From Erigeron canadensis (taxonomy: Eukaryota > Streptophyta > Magnoliopsida > Asterales > Asteraceae), in assembly GCF_010389155.1 (NCBI RefSeq), contig NC_057762.1, forward strand, positions 31,556,055-31,620,054: 64,000 bases of DNA. The letters run 5' to 3'. Below, piece after piece: positions 25,396 through 38,400 of this stretch (positions within the stretch are counted from its first letter, which is position 1; each line of letters opens with the position of its first letter). The translations under genes and the position numbers were made by a program. The notes below the pieces were generated by a model, which made no database searches, was not told the DNA's origin, and saw only the letters and a program-made list of their open reading frames with translations.

Positions 25396-28300
25396 CTACA
25401 TGTTAGCAAATAAACGGTATGTTCGAGCATCTAGAATGATCTGTCGTACAGATGCCACAGCCCCAATTAAGGATAGCCCTGTTGATGCAACACCGATCAC
25501 TGTGTTCAACCAAAAGATCAAGCCTTTCTTGGACGGTTTGAATGTCAAGTTGTAAAAAACCATAGGCAGAATGAAGTCCAAAGGTATGCAACCAAATGCA
25601 CCAAACAATGCCATTATGTCTCCAAAGAACGGCAACATTGCTGCAAATGTGGTTGCGATGATAACTGATAGCGATCTTGATATTAGCCGAGGCACAAAGT
25701 TTCGCAATGAGAGTTGACCCTTTTCCGGATTTGCAAATCTACGTTCTAAAACCACGTTTGATGGTTGCAAGTAAACCTGTATCGTCCACAAGATTTAACT
25801 TTATATCAAGATATCTAGGCGTATACACCCCTCCATCCAAATTTAAATGTCTAGTTTGACTTTTTCAATCTTTTTTCTGCAACTTTGACCGTAGATATTT
25901 TTGTTTGTTTTATATAATACTTGATAAAGGTTATATCAATGAAAAATAAATTTAGAACTCAATACATTCACATATTTTACATGAAGTATTATATAACACA
26001 AACAAATATATTTACCGTCAAAGTTAAATAAGAAAGACCCAAAAAGTCAAACTATGACATATAAATTGGAACGGAAGGAGTATTTGACAAAGAGAAACAA
26101 GCAACTTACCAAAGTACACGCTGCAACTTGCAAAACAGTGAAGCCATTCGTCATAAGAAGGAACCATTTGGGTAACAACGGGTTAGAACCCACCATAAAA
26201 TTTTGAAGAACAGAACTATCCACTTGGTTACCAAAAGCCCAATAACCTGAAATTCCAACACTAAAATAGTTTGAGATAACGACTGCATAACAAACAAGTA
26301 GCCCTTTGAACATTTTCCCCTTGACTGGCTCTGCTATTGTGGCCTGTTCCAACATCAAAGACATCAATTACTACCGTGTAAAGCTTATAGTCATGATGAA
26401 GAAATTCACTAGAAAAACCTGTATCTCAGGAATAATTCCATTGCCATATGTTGTACAAATGATTGAAATGGCATTGAAGAAACCAAAAATGCGATTTATT
26501 CCAGTCCCGGTTAAGGAATAGTTCTTAGGAGGTCCTTTATTCGAATTCCCTGCATTTTTTTTTAAATTTGACTTCTTGATTTTAACAAAACGATTAATAC
26601 GAAATATGGAGAAAAAAAATATATCATCATGAAACAGTTTTTTAACGTACCGATGTAAATTGCACCAGCAGTTGTGCAAGCACAATAAGCAAAACAGAGA
26701 ATGAGTGAGACAAGATTTATGTGCCTCAAGGAATGGAAAGATGGAATTTGGGCCAAAATGAGTGTAAAGCTTCCAAATATCACTATAAAATGAGATAATT
26801 GCATGCTACCATCTGGTTTTGCTAACAAATATATAAACTGCACAACAGATGTAGACATTTAAACTTTATATAAGTAATGATGTACTTATGTTGGGGTATT
26901 AAATACTCAAATGTTTATTCTCACCTTGAGACTCTGCCCTCCAAGTAGAATACAAGCAATAACCGCACCATAGCACGAGCCCAACTGAAGTGGGCCCACG
27001 TAGTACCGCCCCCATCCCGGACCTATTAAATGAGTTGGACCAATTAACCTAATGCTGATATGCATATGTTTGAGATAGTAATATTTGTGAAATGTTACCT
27101 AAAATATCATGGGCCATGTCGCGGAACCTAAGTTGACGATGACCAAGCTCGGCATGATGTTCCAAGACTAGAGAGAGGAGGTTGTAGGAGTAGAATGTGA
27201 TGATTCCAGCAAGCGCCAGCACCACCACGCCACCCTCCCACCCCAATAATGCCAAGGCAAAGGGTATGCTTAGTAGTGCTGGCGCTACAATCGCGGTAGT
27301 TAAATGGTAACCACTATGCAACCATGATCCTACGCATGATCATACGATATAACTTCATAATGTGTATATATACATAATATATGAAACTATAAAAAAACCT
27401 TCCAATTCATATAACCCACAATTCCACCTCGTCTATATATTCGTCTTCTATTAAGATTGTAGTTTGACAAATGTAATCACTAATCAGTTAGTCAAGATAG
27501 TTAGTTAGCGGTGGCATTTTCAGTTGTATGGTGTTGGCTTGTTCATGCAATCTCTGTATGTACAACTAATTCATCTTTTTAATGAAAACTTTTGACCGGT
27601 TCAAAAAAAGAGTTGAATAAACAACATAAAAGAAAACATCAATAATAGAATCATCGGTCTACATACACTTGTTTCTACGTAAAAGGTCTCAGGTTCGAAT
27701 CATGTTTTAGACAAATATCTTGAGGTGACCAGGAAATGGTTGGAATTAGTCAAAAAAAAAAAAAGAAAAAAAAAGAACAATTTACACCACCACGTACATA
27801 TGAGTCAAACTTGGTTCACCATGCATCTCTGGATATCCTGGACAGAGCCTGTGTATCGAAAAGTCGGAAAAGAGATTATGTGTTGTGTCATCTTTCGTTT
27901 AGCAGGAAGTGTACACGTGAGTTTTTTTTTTTTTTTTGTCAAATGTTTGACTATTCCAAGAGATGGTGACTCTGTGGCTCAGTATGGTCCAGTGTTGATC
28001 ATTAAATTGTAATAAAACATGTTATAGTTGACCAAGTTTGGAATCACGTAAACAGTGATTATGTGACATAAAATAGTGAGACTACTTCACAAATTACTCA
28101 AATTGAATATAACAGACTTAATTTTTACTAATCAAATAAACTGTAATAAGAAGTAAGAAGTGTTATATATGTTTGTTGTTGTACTGTAATAATCAAATTA
28201 AGATTAGTTTACTAGTATATCCAAACTCCAAAGACTCATTATATGCAAATTATATATGGCCGGAACATCAGCCGGATAATCATTTTCGAAACACAATATA

Positions 28301-28744
28301 AAACAACCATCAATTAACTTCGATATCTACTAGTAACTAAATATTTTTCTACAAATGATATTTTTCTAGGAAAGACAAGAACTACTACTAATTAATAAAT
28401 AAAGGAAAATATATGTCTAGCTCCTCAGATTGTGAATTATTCCAACTTATATATATATATAGGTTGTCATAATATGAAACCACATCAGTTCGTTAGTTTT
28501 TGTAGTCTAAAGACAGGATATACCATCAATACAACCACCCATGCTTAGATATATAAAGTTAGAGATATATACAAGGCTTATATATATATATACATATGCA
28601 TGTAGGAATTATGATACCTCGAGATTTAAGAACAAATAAAGCTCCGGCATCCAGCTGGTTCTTGGGAGCTGCACCTCCGGTGGATGTAAAATCCTTGGTG
28701 ACCGGCAGAGATAAATCCCTGGAGGTGGGAGCCACCGTCCCCAT
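25396..28744 (-). CDS. GAT1: GABA/amino-acid transporter (GAT1-like, AAAP family)
   Basis: Seven exons (28744-28618, 27329-27099, 27022-26925, 26837-26651, 26549-26419, 26343-26110, 25776-25396) total 1389 nt, 462 residues, all phases consistent. After a cytosolic N-terminus (MGTVAPTSRD, LDAGALFVLKSRG) the protein matches plant GABA transporter 1 throughout: SWLHSGYHLTTAIVAPALLS, FYSYNLLSLVLEHHAELG, FRDMAHDILG, TTYGNGIIPEIQ, ISGYWAFGNQV, LPFFGDIMALFGAFGCIPLD and a C-terminal VRQIILDARTYRLFA. Multiple hydrophobic segments (about 10-11) fit a plasma-membrane proton-coupled symporter; substrate by family is GABA and related compounds. Length is close to Arabidopsis GAT1. Intron 1 (1.29 kb) carries a SINE remnant. 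Nothing in the frame is broken. The symbol is given by similarity, not proven orthology. Confidence 0.92.
27665..27768 (+). mobile_element. SINE remnant in GAT1-like intron 1
   Basis: GGTCTCAGGTTCGAATCATG gives a good B box, followed by TTTTAGACAAATATCTTGAG, GTGACC and an A-rich tail (27752-27776). Related pieces lie at about 31515-31640, 41570-41690 and 41985-42130, all on the plus strand. Confidence 0.5.
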
Positions 28745-28867
28745 GAATAGCAGTGAGAGAGAGCTATAAGTTTTTGTCTTCTTTTTTTTCTACAGCAAAA
28801 GTCAAGCTAATTAAGTGACTGGAAGATAGTGGAAGTGATGTTTTCAAAGTCGGCCTATATGGCTGGA

Positions 28868-28877
28868 TTTATATATA
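28868..28877 (-). promoter_or_regulatory. TATA box of the GAT1-like gene
   Basis: The gene strand reads GGTATATATAAATCC about 125 bp before the ATG. The position implies a start near 28840 and a leader of about 95 nt containing CTCTCTCTC. Confidence 0.45.
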
Positions 28878-28899
28878 CCACATAGTATAGTACTAGTAT

Positions 28900-31850
28900 A
28901 TATAGTACGTAACATTTTAATAGAAAGAATCATGATAATTATTATATTATAACTTTAATGTTTTTATGCAAATGATATATATAAACATGTTTGTTTATAT
29001 ATGAATTATCATATTATACTTATTTTTACTTTTTAATAAAGTAAATTCTCTCTCCCCTATTAAATATTTGTCTTTAAAATACCTTATTCGTCCTTACACT
29101 TTTTTGTGTTTTTTCTTTACGTAACTACCCAAAATTCTTAATCAAGCAGACCGTCTTCCCCACTACTGTCGCTGCATTGCGCGGATACCATGCTCATAAT
29201 TATCTATGTTTATATATATATGTGTGTGTGTGTATGTGAATAGCTGCCACATGAACCTTACTCACAGATTATATATTTATTATTGAAATATTTAGATATG
29301 GAAAATGAGAAATAGCTTAAAAATCTTCATAAAACTATAAGAAGGTTAGATGTGGTATCCACTAATTCTCTTTCTTACTTACCCCTGATTTTACCACATG
29401 TCTTCATATGATAGTTAGGAGAATTTTTAAACCATTCTATTAAGAGGATTAATCATTTTCCTTTATATATTCTTGAAAAGGTGAAACGGTTTAATTCGTT
29501 TGGGATGTGAATTAAGATGGGAATTTTAGCGCAATAGAGAAATTATCCCAGGGCGTGTATCTGTCAAGTTTGTGATGAACTGTTTGAGTGTTGGTGGCGG
29601 ATTGGCGGTGGCGGTAGTGGCGACAATAGTAGTAGTGTGATTATAAATGTAAAAGAAATTGATAGTATCTCTTTCACATTTTAGTTGTTTTAGTTTGACT
29701 TTCAAAGCTTTTTCGTTGAACATTGACTGCAGATATTTTTTTGTATTATATAACACTTGATATAAAATATATGAATATATTAAGCTTTTAATGTGTTTTT
29801 AAATATATAAGCTTCATCAACTATTATAAAAATACATAAAAAAAAATATTTACGATCAAAATTTAATAAATAAGGTTTTGAAAGTCAAATTAAGACACTT
29901 AAAATGAGACAGAATGGATAAATAATGTCTGTATGGATTAAGTCAATACAGTTGTTTTTTGTTTATTAAGTCAAGAAAACAAGCACTTTTGATGACTTAA
30001 TGAATTAAGAATTTTTGATTAAGTCATGACTTAATTTATTAAGTCATAAACAAACACCACCTTAGTGTAACTATTAGGGTTGAGTGATATATGTTGTAAA
30101 TAATTTTATTATAGGTATCATATTATAAGTATATTAGATGAAGATGTTAAAATTAATGAACAAAGTAAATGATAGTTTGCGTAGATCATCAGTCATGATC
30201 AAGTTGATAAGAGAATTTTTAAGCTATTTTTTCTGGGAATTTATCATTTCCCATATATAAATTCAAGTATAGTATTTGTAAAGCCGCAAGAATATACATC
30301 CGTTAATAGCGTTTAAGGATTGTTCATTATACCAAAAAAGTTTATAATACTTTGTAATAATTTCCTGAAAAAATTGCTAAATACAGCCTTGTAGCTTTGT
30401 AGTTTATAGTTAACGTACATAAAAATATTGTATATTTTCATATCAAATGTTTACTTCTTAAATTTTATGGTAAAAATATAACTATATTAAGCACGTTAAT
30501 TACAACCTTAACAAGTATAATTTTACTTCTTTTTTTTATTAGCTTAAACTCCCACAAAATACTTTTATGTCTCTATAAAAATTGGGTCTTTAAGCTTGTG
30601 TCCTCTTTTAACACATCCCAACGACACCCCTGCTGACAGTTCTCGATTAATAAAAGTCTATTCTATTATATAAATAAGATAAAATTGTGATTAACATAAA
30701 TTTTTTAAAAAATTATCTTGTATGGTTCTTCTACACATCCTTTTAATTTAATTATGATATCATTATCATACTTTATTAATTTAAAATTTGAAATATCTTT
30801 CTTTTTTTTTAAATATATATCATTAATATAGATTTTTATTAAATTAAATATCCATATTGATATGTAAGATTTTAATCATCTTAAATTGTCGTTATAATAG
30901 GCCAAAAATTATGGTGTCTTACTTAATAACGGTTTTACTTTTTTGTTTTTACCAATCGTATGTATTTTAACGCGTGTCCACAACGACACAACTTTTGTTT
31001 CCATTTGATTTTGTTTTTACATAATAACTTGTTGCAATTTTTCAACTTATTTAACGCTGGTAGTATACATTTAATATGACGACATATTTTAAAGCTACTT
31101 CGGTATCATTTGGTTTACTGCAAAATGTTTATACGTTAACCCGGGTTGATTAGCTAGTTTTATAATCAAGTGGTTATTTTTCTTCGTGCAAATTTTAAAG
31201 TTCAGAATAAATTAGTAATCGTATTTTTCAAACGGAACAATAGTTTATGAGACAGTGAGTAGAGGGTCTATTACGTCGTTGTGTTGAAGTCAAGATACAC
31301 CACCAAATTTTAAAATGTCTAATATAAAATGACGGGTTCAAACATATGCTCAGGCTTCAAAGCTTCACAACTATATCTTACAAGGTAAATTAATTATGGA
31401 AAATCTTGTACATAAAAAATGGTAAGTACGTCTAACCGATCCGACCGTTTGAACCAGCCCCGGAAAATTTTCCGGTTCAACATAAAAACTGGTTTTTAAA
31501 ACATTAGTTAGGCTGCTTGTTTTATCAAGAGAGGTCTCAAGTTTGAAACTTCGTTAGATAAACATATTGGAGTGACCATATTTGAAACTTCACTAGATGA
31601 ATATCGGGGTTGACAAAGGAAATAATCAAAAACGGTGACAAGATATCCTGATAACGCCACATACATCTATGTAAAAAAGCCTCGACATGCCAAACCAATA
31701 ATACCTCTGTTTACACTGGTTATACATTCTAGTATTCTATGAAACTTGCTGATTCTTGAGATGGTTTTGATATAATCATATGGTTAGTGTTCTCTTATCT
31801 TCGGAAAAAAAATCAAAGAAATCTTGTTTAGTTGCTTAGCACCTATTTCT
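28900..31850. other. Gene-free AT-rich stretch with repeat debris
   Basis: No gene supported. Items seen: a Helitron-like end motif at 29171-29194 (GCTGCATTGCGCGGATACCA); a MITE-like block at about 29925-30065 built of AAGTCA/TGACTTAAT text, ending in AAACAAACACCACC; and a SINE remnant at about 31515-31640 with GGTCTCAAGTTTGAAAC. The remainder is plain AT-rich sequence. Confidence 0.4.
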
Positions 31851-32750
31851 CCCTGGACAGATATGTTCTAAATGTAACTGGGTTAAGAACATGGGTTCCT
31901 GAGCTGGGCCGACCCTCCACAGGGGTTTAGAAAATGCTTTTATCAACCTACACGCTCAAATGTTGGCCTGGTTACTGCATGTTCTCCATTAGGCAGACTC
32001 TCTCTTCTCTGTTAAATCTCTAGCCAGAAAGGTAATAATTATACAGCAATCTCCAAAAAGAATATTCTAAGATTCCAAGCCGACCCAAGGACAAAGATTG
32101 AGTGAGAAAAACCTAACTTGGCCAAGCAAACAAAAAAATAGAACACAAAACAAGAATTCAGTACAGTCACAACACCTCCAATAGATGAGATACCAACTAT
32201 AAGTATCTTGACTTTCTCCAAAGGTTGTTTCAACTTTCAACACCTTAAGCCTTGAGTCTCATTCAGAACCAGATGTGACCCTTTCCCAATTCCCCAAGGA
32301 CCACACCCAAGATAATTAACAAGTTTTCTTGTTGACCGACATGGGAGTTGGGTCCGAGCCCTTACCAGATCCTGAGGTTCTCAAAAATCTGCCTCACAAT
32401 ACATCTGCCATTGGAGAATGATACTGCTAAGGCCAAAGTATCTTATACCCCCATTGACCATAGAAGAAGAATCAACAAAGTATCTTGATAAAAAGCTGCA
32501 TCATTTCTTGGAAACTTCTCTTTAAACAATCATTAAACCAATGCAATGCAAAAATCGGCAGCTATAAGACGGTAATCATTATCTTATACCTTTGCAAAGA
32601 TAGCATGGTACACGTCTTTTTGTGTCAATTTGGTCATACAGATGAAAAAATAACTTACTTTGTTTGTTTCCCTTCTACAAAACTTGTAAGACTTGCTTTC
32701 TGCTGCTATTTTATGAAGTCGAAAAATTCAAATGTAATTAAGGTCTAGCT
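31851..32750. other. Unrecognised, less AT-rich block downstream of the OTU gene
   Basis: Composition shifts toward a gene-like GC level (for example CTGGGCCGACCCTCCACAGG near 31900), but all frames on both strands are broken within about 65 codons. No protein family was recognised. It could be a decayed gene or transposon, or part of a long 3' transcript of the OTU gene, which ends about 450 bp to the right. Confidence 0.3.
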
Positions 32751-33204
32751 ATAATGTCATATCCTTTATTTAATTGGTATTAGACTCCTCGAGGCTTCAA
32801 TCTGTAGGAGGTCAATCATAATTTTACTTGACGTGTACTCCTAAATTCACATGAGTGACAGGCCCATATACACCAAGCGAATGTTGGACAGTTAATCTAA
32901 TTTAACCTTAGAGTTATATTTACACAAAGCTGAGTAAAGCCTTGAGTTTTACACAAGGCTATGTTAATTCAGCTAACAAAAAATATATGAATATCTGAAT
33001 TTCAAATTGCACCAAAACAGTGGCATAAGAAACCCATCATGACCAATGATCATGATATATAAGTATTGATCTGTATATGAACCTGAAAAGGGACATAATA
33101 ATGCAACAAGCCTATTGCGTAGATCTTGAATAGAGAATCAGTCGATGGTGGAAGCAAAGGCCTTGCTTACCAATTGTTAGTACCAGTAAAGAACACGCAG
33201 TGTG

Positions 33205-35374
33205 CTATATGTCTTCCAATATGTCATAATGACCGTAGCCATGAAATAGAACTTTAATTGGATTACTTTGAGGTTGTTCGTATTCTTCACCATAGGTTGC
33301 AATCTTAGACAAGTTGTCTGAACCCCTCTGGAGCATGTACACAGATATAGTAGTCCTATCAACACAACCATAATAATGAGACAAGTATAACCTTAATGTA
33401 AACTCGAGTCAAAAGTTGAAATTTAATGTAATGTAACCTAAACTAACAATGTAAGGGTAACAAAATCATGTAGAACAAATATCTTCCTCATAAAAGAAGA
33501 CAGATACAATGGAAAAGAACTAAGGCCAATGTATATATGTTCAACTCTTCAAAAATCAGTATATGCACATAGCAAGCACATCTGACCTTTCGGCTTGGAA
33601 ATATAAGGAATCCGTTTTATTATTGCTCTTAGATGGACCGTGACCACAATACAATATGGATATAGAAGCCTGTCTATAGTGACAAATCCTAAACAGGTAA
33701 AGATTATTTACTGAACTAATTCAATACAATGATTAAAGTTTAATGATGCCCTGTACATAAGAAGGATGACATCTAAAGTGGGCTTAAGTAGAAGCTCTTA
33801 TGACACATAGGCATAAACAGATCATCATGAATATATATAGTGTCAACTTAAACTGAGGTATATGCATAGGATAAATATGGCATAGAGAACTCACTTAAGA
33901 AGATGAGAAGCCATCAACAACTCAGGTTCTCCACCCCATACAAAAGGTTTCTGGATCCTCTTGATATAAGCATCAAAATCTCCTTCAATAAACCTTATGA
34001 AACATAATACAGTGACTAATTACAATTAAGCTGAATTACATTTTCAAATTTCAACTACAGGTGGCAATTTCCAACACGACATGAAATGAGAGGGTTGCTA
34101 TGAGTTTGGGTCATAAACGGGTCACACGATTAACACATGTATTTTCTTAGCTTTTTATCCTAACATTTAATGTATATCATATATTTTCTGTTTGTCTATA
34201 TCAGGGATCAGGGTCATATTACATATTGTGTGGACTCAAAATTTCAGAAAACTTATATCTATTATGTAGGTTTTGATTTAGCATGGGTTCAACAGTTCAC
34301 ACGACTACCCTGTTTATTATATGGGTTGGGTTTAGGTACAACTTTTCGACATTATAACTAAATGGGCTAGGTTTGGGTTGAGCTATATGAACCCGGCAAC
34401 ACGGCAACCCTCCACCCCTACTTTAACCAAGCTACTTTTGGTTTGAAATAATCCTATCTTTGACAACTCGTAAAAACAGAAAGCAAAATACTCACCATTC
34501 AATCTCCTTTCGTCTTTTCACGAGCTCATCCACAACCTATGTAATCATAAACACATCATCATAGATACATAAAAATGATTCTGAAACTCCAATAAATGTT
34601 AGCATCAAACAACAAAAGATTTTACTTGAACTCTTAATTCGTCAGCAAGTTCTTTTTGACGATTCTCATCAGGAGCTTCCTCCCCATTTCTCAAACATAC
34701 CATATGAGCTATGGCCCGAAATAAGCATCTCCCATCCGCCGGAACACCTGTTTGTATATATTTCCATCAAACAATCATACAAAACACCAATTATTTACAC
34801 AAAATTAAAACACACCCAATACTAACAATTTTCCAAACAATAACTGGGAAATAACATGATTAATTATTTATTCCTGGGGTTTATCATAAATATATAGAAT
34901 AGGGTTTAGCACCCTATTCTGTTTCTTTTTTGTTTTTCTATTTTTTTTACCTGTGACGCGATAATTTGTTGAATTTAATACAACACTTTTAGAACAAATT
35001 CCATTATCAACAATATCCGCGACAACAGCAGGTTCACTAACGGTCTCTACAAACTCGAGAGGCGGGGCAGCAAGATAAGCACAAATGCCAAAGAGCAACC
35101 AAGCGTTGTGAGGACGATGCAGCCAACGTGCAGGACGAACATCCCAAGCGACGTTCCATGAGCCTTCACCAACAGGACTTATATTATGCATCCGTACATC
35201 ATTCGCAGACGGAAGAATATCGTGCCATAATGAAGCTGACACGACTGGATCGCATAGTTTTGTCGGGAAACATTTGTGTGAAAATTGTCGGCGATGATGT
35301 CCGTAATGATGACTAGGTGAACCGTGACCTAGACACCAGTGTTTTGAACGTTCACAAAGTACGTCTCCGAGCAT
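33205..35374 (-). CDS. OTU-domain cysteine protease (deubiquitinase)
   Basis: Five exons (35374-34951, 34747-34626, 34536-34496, 33993-33895, 33355-33205) give 837 nt, 278 residues. I start at ATG 35374; the frame also reads one codon further up as GTG, not used. Residues 1-141 are an N-terminal extension with a histidine-rich start and a hydrophobic AWLLFGICAYLAAP. The OTU fold covers about 142-278: GVPADGRCLFRAIAH holds the catalytic Asp146 and Cys149, then NRQKELADELRVQ, FIEGDFDAYIKR, QKPFVWGGEPELLMASHLL, and near the end FHGYGHYD with catalytic His271 and Asp273. The triad is complete, so an active ubiquitin-chain hydrolase is expected. It resembles Arabidopsis OTU3/OTU4-type proteins; which one is not resolved. 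Intron 3 holds a repeat. Confidence 0.92.
34060..34425. repeat. Candidate MITE in OTU intron 3
   Basis: The left end CAGGTGGCAATTTCC and the reversed right end GGGGTGGAGGGTTGCC resemble each other and the GGGGTGGCAA termini of plant hAT MITEs; interior text such as GGGTCATAAACGGGTCACAC is typical. TSDs are unclear. Confidence 0.35.
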
Positions 35375-35447
35375 CACCGGATTGATAAAAATAAAAACAA
35401 TTAGGACTGTAAACTGAATGTGAGAAATTGAAAGATTTATTTATTCA

Positions 35448-35455
35448 TATTTATA
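35448..35455 (-). promoter_or_regulatory. TATA box of the OTU gene
   Basis: TATAAATA on the gene strand lies about 75 bp before the ATG, which implies a short leader of about 45 nt. Confidence 0.45.
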
Positions 35456-35459
35456 TGGT

Positions 35460-38400
35460 GAATGAATTGAAATGAAATAAAAGAATGATATGGTGTGAAG
35501 TGATTAATTTAGACTTGTATAGTCCGTTTGATTAGGTTTTATAGCTAGTTGGAGAAATCGACGGTTGTCAGCATGAGCTGTGTGTGGAGAATAGGAAGAT
35601 GCTTGTGCACGTGTTTGGCACGGAATTTCACGTGTTCACCAAGAAATGATTTGTTTTTATCGGAAAATCTTTTTAGTATATAAGATATATACTATAATTA
35701 TTATACTTTTGATTTGGAAATGATTATATTTTTGTTTTAATCCAAGGTAATATTTAGAGTTTTTATAAAACTAAACGAGATTGTGATTTAAATCTTATGT
35801 TTATCCAAATGCATGATGATAAGATTTATAATTCCTGGAAATATATATTCGACTTATATGTGCAATATATATGATATTTTGAAGTGATAGCTATGGCTTG
35901 AATGTATTTGTACATTTGCTAGATGGTTGGGTTTATGTGTATGGCATTGTGGCTTTGTGGGTCTCTTTTTATGGGCATATAATAATAATAATAACAATAA
36001 TAATAATAATAATACCAAGAATTGATAATAATTAAAAAGGTCTTTGTGTTTTGCAAGATAAATGCTAGTATATATAAATAAATTATTTTATTAAAAAAGA
36101 TAACTCATGAAAAAAAATATACAAAAAAGGATTTTAAAAAATCAAGAACCAGACAAGCTCCTTCATCATCAGTCATTTACTCAAGTTGAATTACTAAAAG
36201 TAACTCTCAATGCCGTCTTTCACGGGTTTTAGGTTCCAGTACTGTCTTACTATTCACTTGAAAGATTGTTTGTAAATTGATATATATTCCATGCTTTGTT
36301 ACGGTTATATACATTAATTAGCTAATAGCTAGTGTACTATACATATGAATTTTAACCTAAAGATACAAAACAGTTAGCAGTCATTTAATTGGAGAAATAA
36401 TAAATGTGACATTTATACTTAGATTTAATATATAGGATGTGTATCCAGGCTATATAGAGATTCTTCATTTTAATTAAGAAGATTTTTCATGTTTTTAGAT
36501 AAGTAATTACATAGAAAAACTTTTTGTAAGCAAATAATCTACTCCTTTTAAAAACATGATGATAGTAAATATATCTTATAAAACGTAATTAATAGATTTA
36601 TTTGTTACTTATGCAGAATAGTATAAAGCAATAATAATGCCCCGTTTTATTGACACCATAGATAATAGAATATTAGTTAAATTTTAATTAATCTAGTCAA
36701 ATTTAACAAGCGTTTTAGAATTAGGACACGTGGACCAATGTAGACCGATGGTAGACTTTGCTATTTGCGTGGAAGGGAAAAACAAAGGTTGTTCGATGTT
36801 GACAAAGGTTGTAGTTGGCAACTTGAACACCTTCGTTCCTTGCTTAATTTAGATCTTTAAATTATGTCACATATAATTTAAAGAGCCAGTATTAAATATT
36901 TTATGACTTAACGAGACCAACTGCTATACCAAACTATAATCAAGTTCATCACCTCCCGATCGTACATGAATATGGACGAATTGAACCCAAATTTGGCTAA
37001 AGTAGAAAATTACGAAAGTGTTTGATTTGGGGATTTGGGAATCAAAAAAGTGTATGAATGGATAGTTGATATATAAATATTTGATTGTGAGAAATGAGTA
37101 TGAACTACGAGTACAAAATATTAATGGAATTTTCATATCCATTAATAGATTAGGTTTGGATTTTATACTCATTTCCATTCTTCACCTGATCAACCAAATA
37201 CCCACTCGAAAATTTTACAAAAATTAAGCACATGACGATAAAAAAAGCTTTGTTTGTTTTCAAAAAAAATAAACATTTAGAAACATGAGGGATAATAATG
37301 CAGAGCTGCATTTAACGTGCTTACGCATAAAAAAAAATGTACTTTCCATATTAAAAGTTTACCTTCTGAATTTTATGGTAGATATACAATCATTTTATGT
37401 AACTTGACTGAAACCTTTAGAATTTGTTTAACAAAACCCTAATAAAAAACCATATCGTAGTTTTTTAACTTATTAATGTAAGTACCTAATTTCATTTAAT
37501 GATTAAGATAAAAGTTATGATGAAAAAGATTAGGTACTTTCATCAAATTGTAGTAACGTTTTTCAGAAAGTATCGTACCTATTTACGCTTTTCAATATGG
37601 TATATGTACTCAACTGACGATTAACAATTGAAATTGAAAACCGATAATCTTGAGTAACTTGGTCTACCATCCAAAAAGGAAGGTTTAATTTTTAAATTGT
37701 TATTATTGAGGATATTAATTTTTTTATATTTGACTTCCCTAAATGTTTTTATTTTTTTAAAAAAGATTCAAATTTGGGTTCAACAACAATACTTTTTCAT
37801 ATACTCATAGTTCAACAACAAAAAAAAAAACCCGGTTATTTTTGAGAAAATCCTTATCTTCGGACTGTTAATTTTAGTTAAATCTATTAGTTTTTTAATT
37901 GGAAAAAACCTAATTGTATCTTTAAAATAAAAAGATATATGAATGATTAATTTTAAATAGGACGGATGGATGTTTAGCTCGCATGTTGTGAAGTCTTTAT
38001 TTGAAGATGATGTAGTTTTACTCATAAATTTTGAGGAATATGCCCAAACAATGGTTGTAGGGGCTTATACAAGGTTTCAAAGGACAGAAAATCACCAAAG
38101 TTGTGTTAAGAAGTGTGATAATTAAAACTAATAGTTAAACAATTAGATTAATAATAATATCAAACAAATAATTAAATTAAATTAATAATTAAATTGAAAA
38201 TTCATAATTAAATTTAAAAAAATGATAACAATTGAGGACAATTGAAGGTAAAACAATCAGCAACAAGTTCAAAACTTAAACTTAACATATTACCTGACCA
38301 CTTTCCTAACTATTACAATGGTGAATCAAATAACCTAATATGTCATAAACCAATTGAGTCAAATCAAATTTCAAATTACAAACCAACAACAAAAGAAGCA

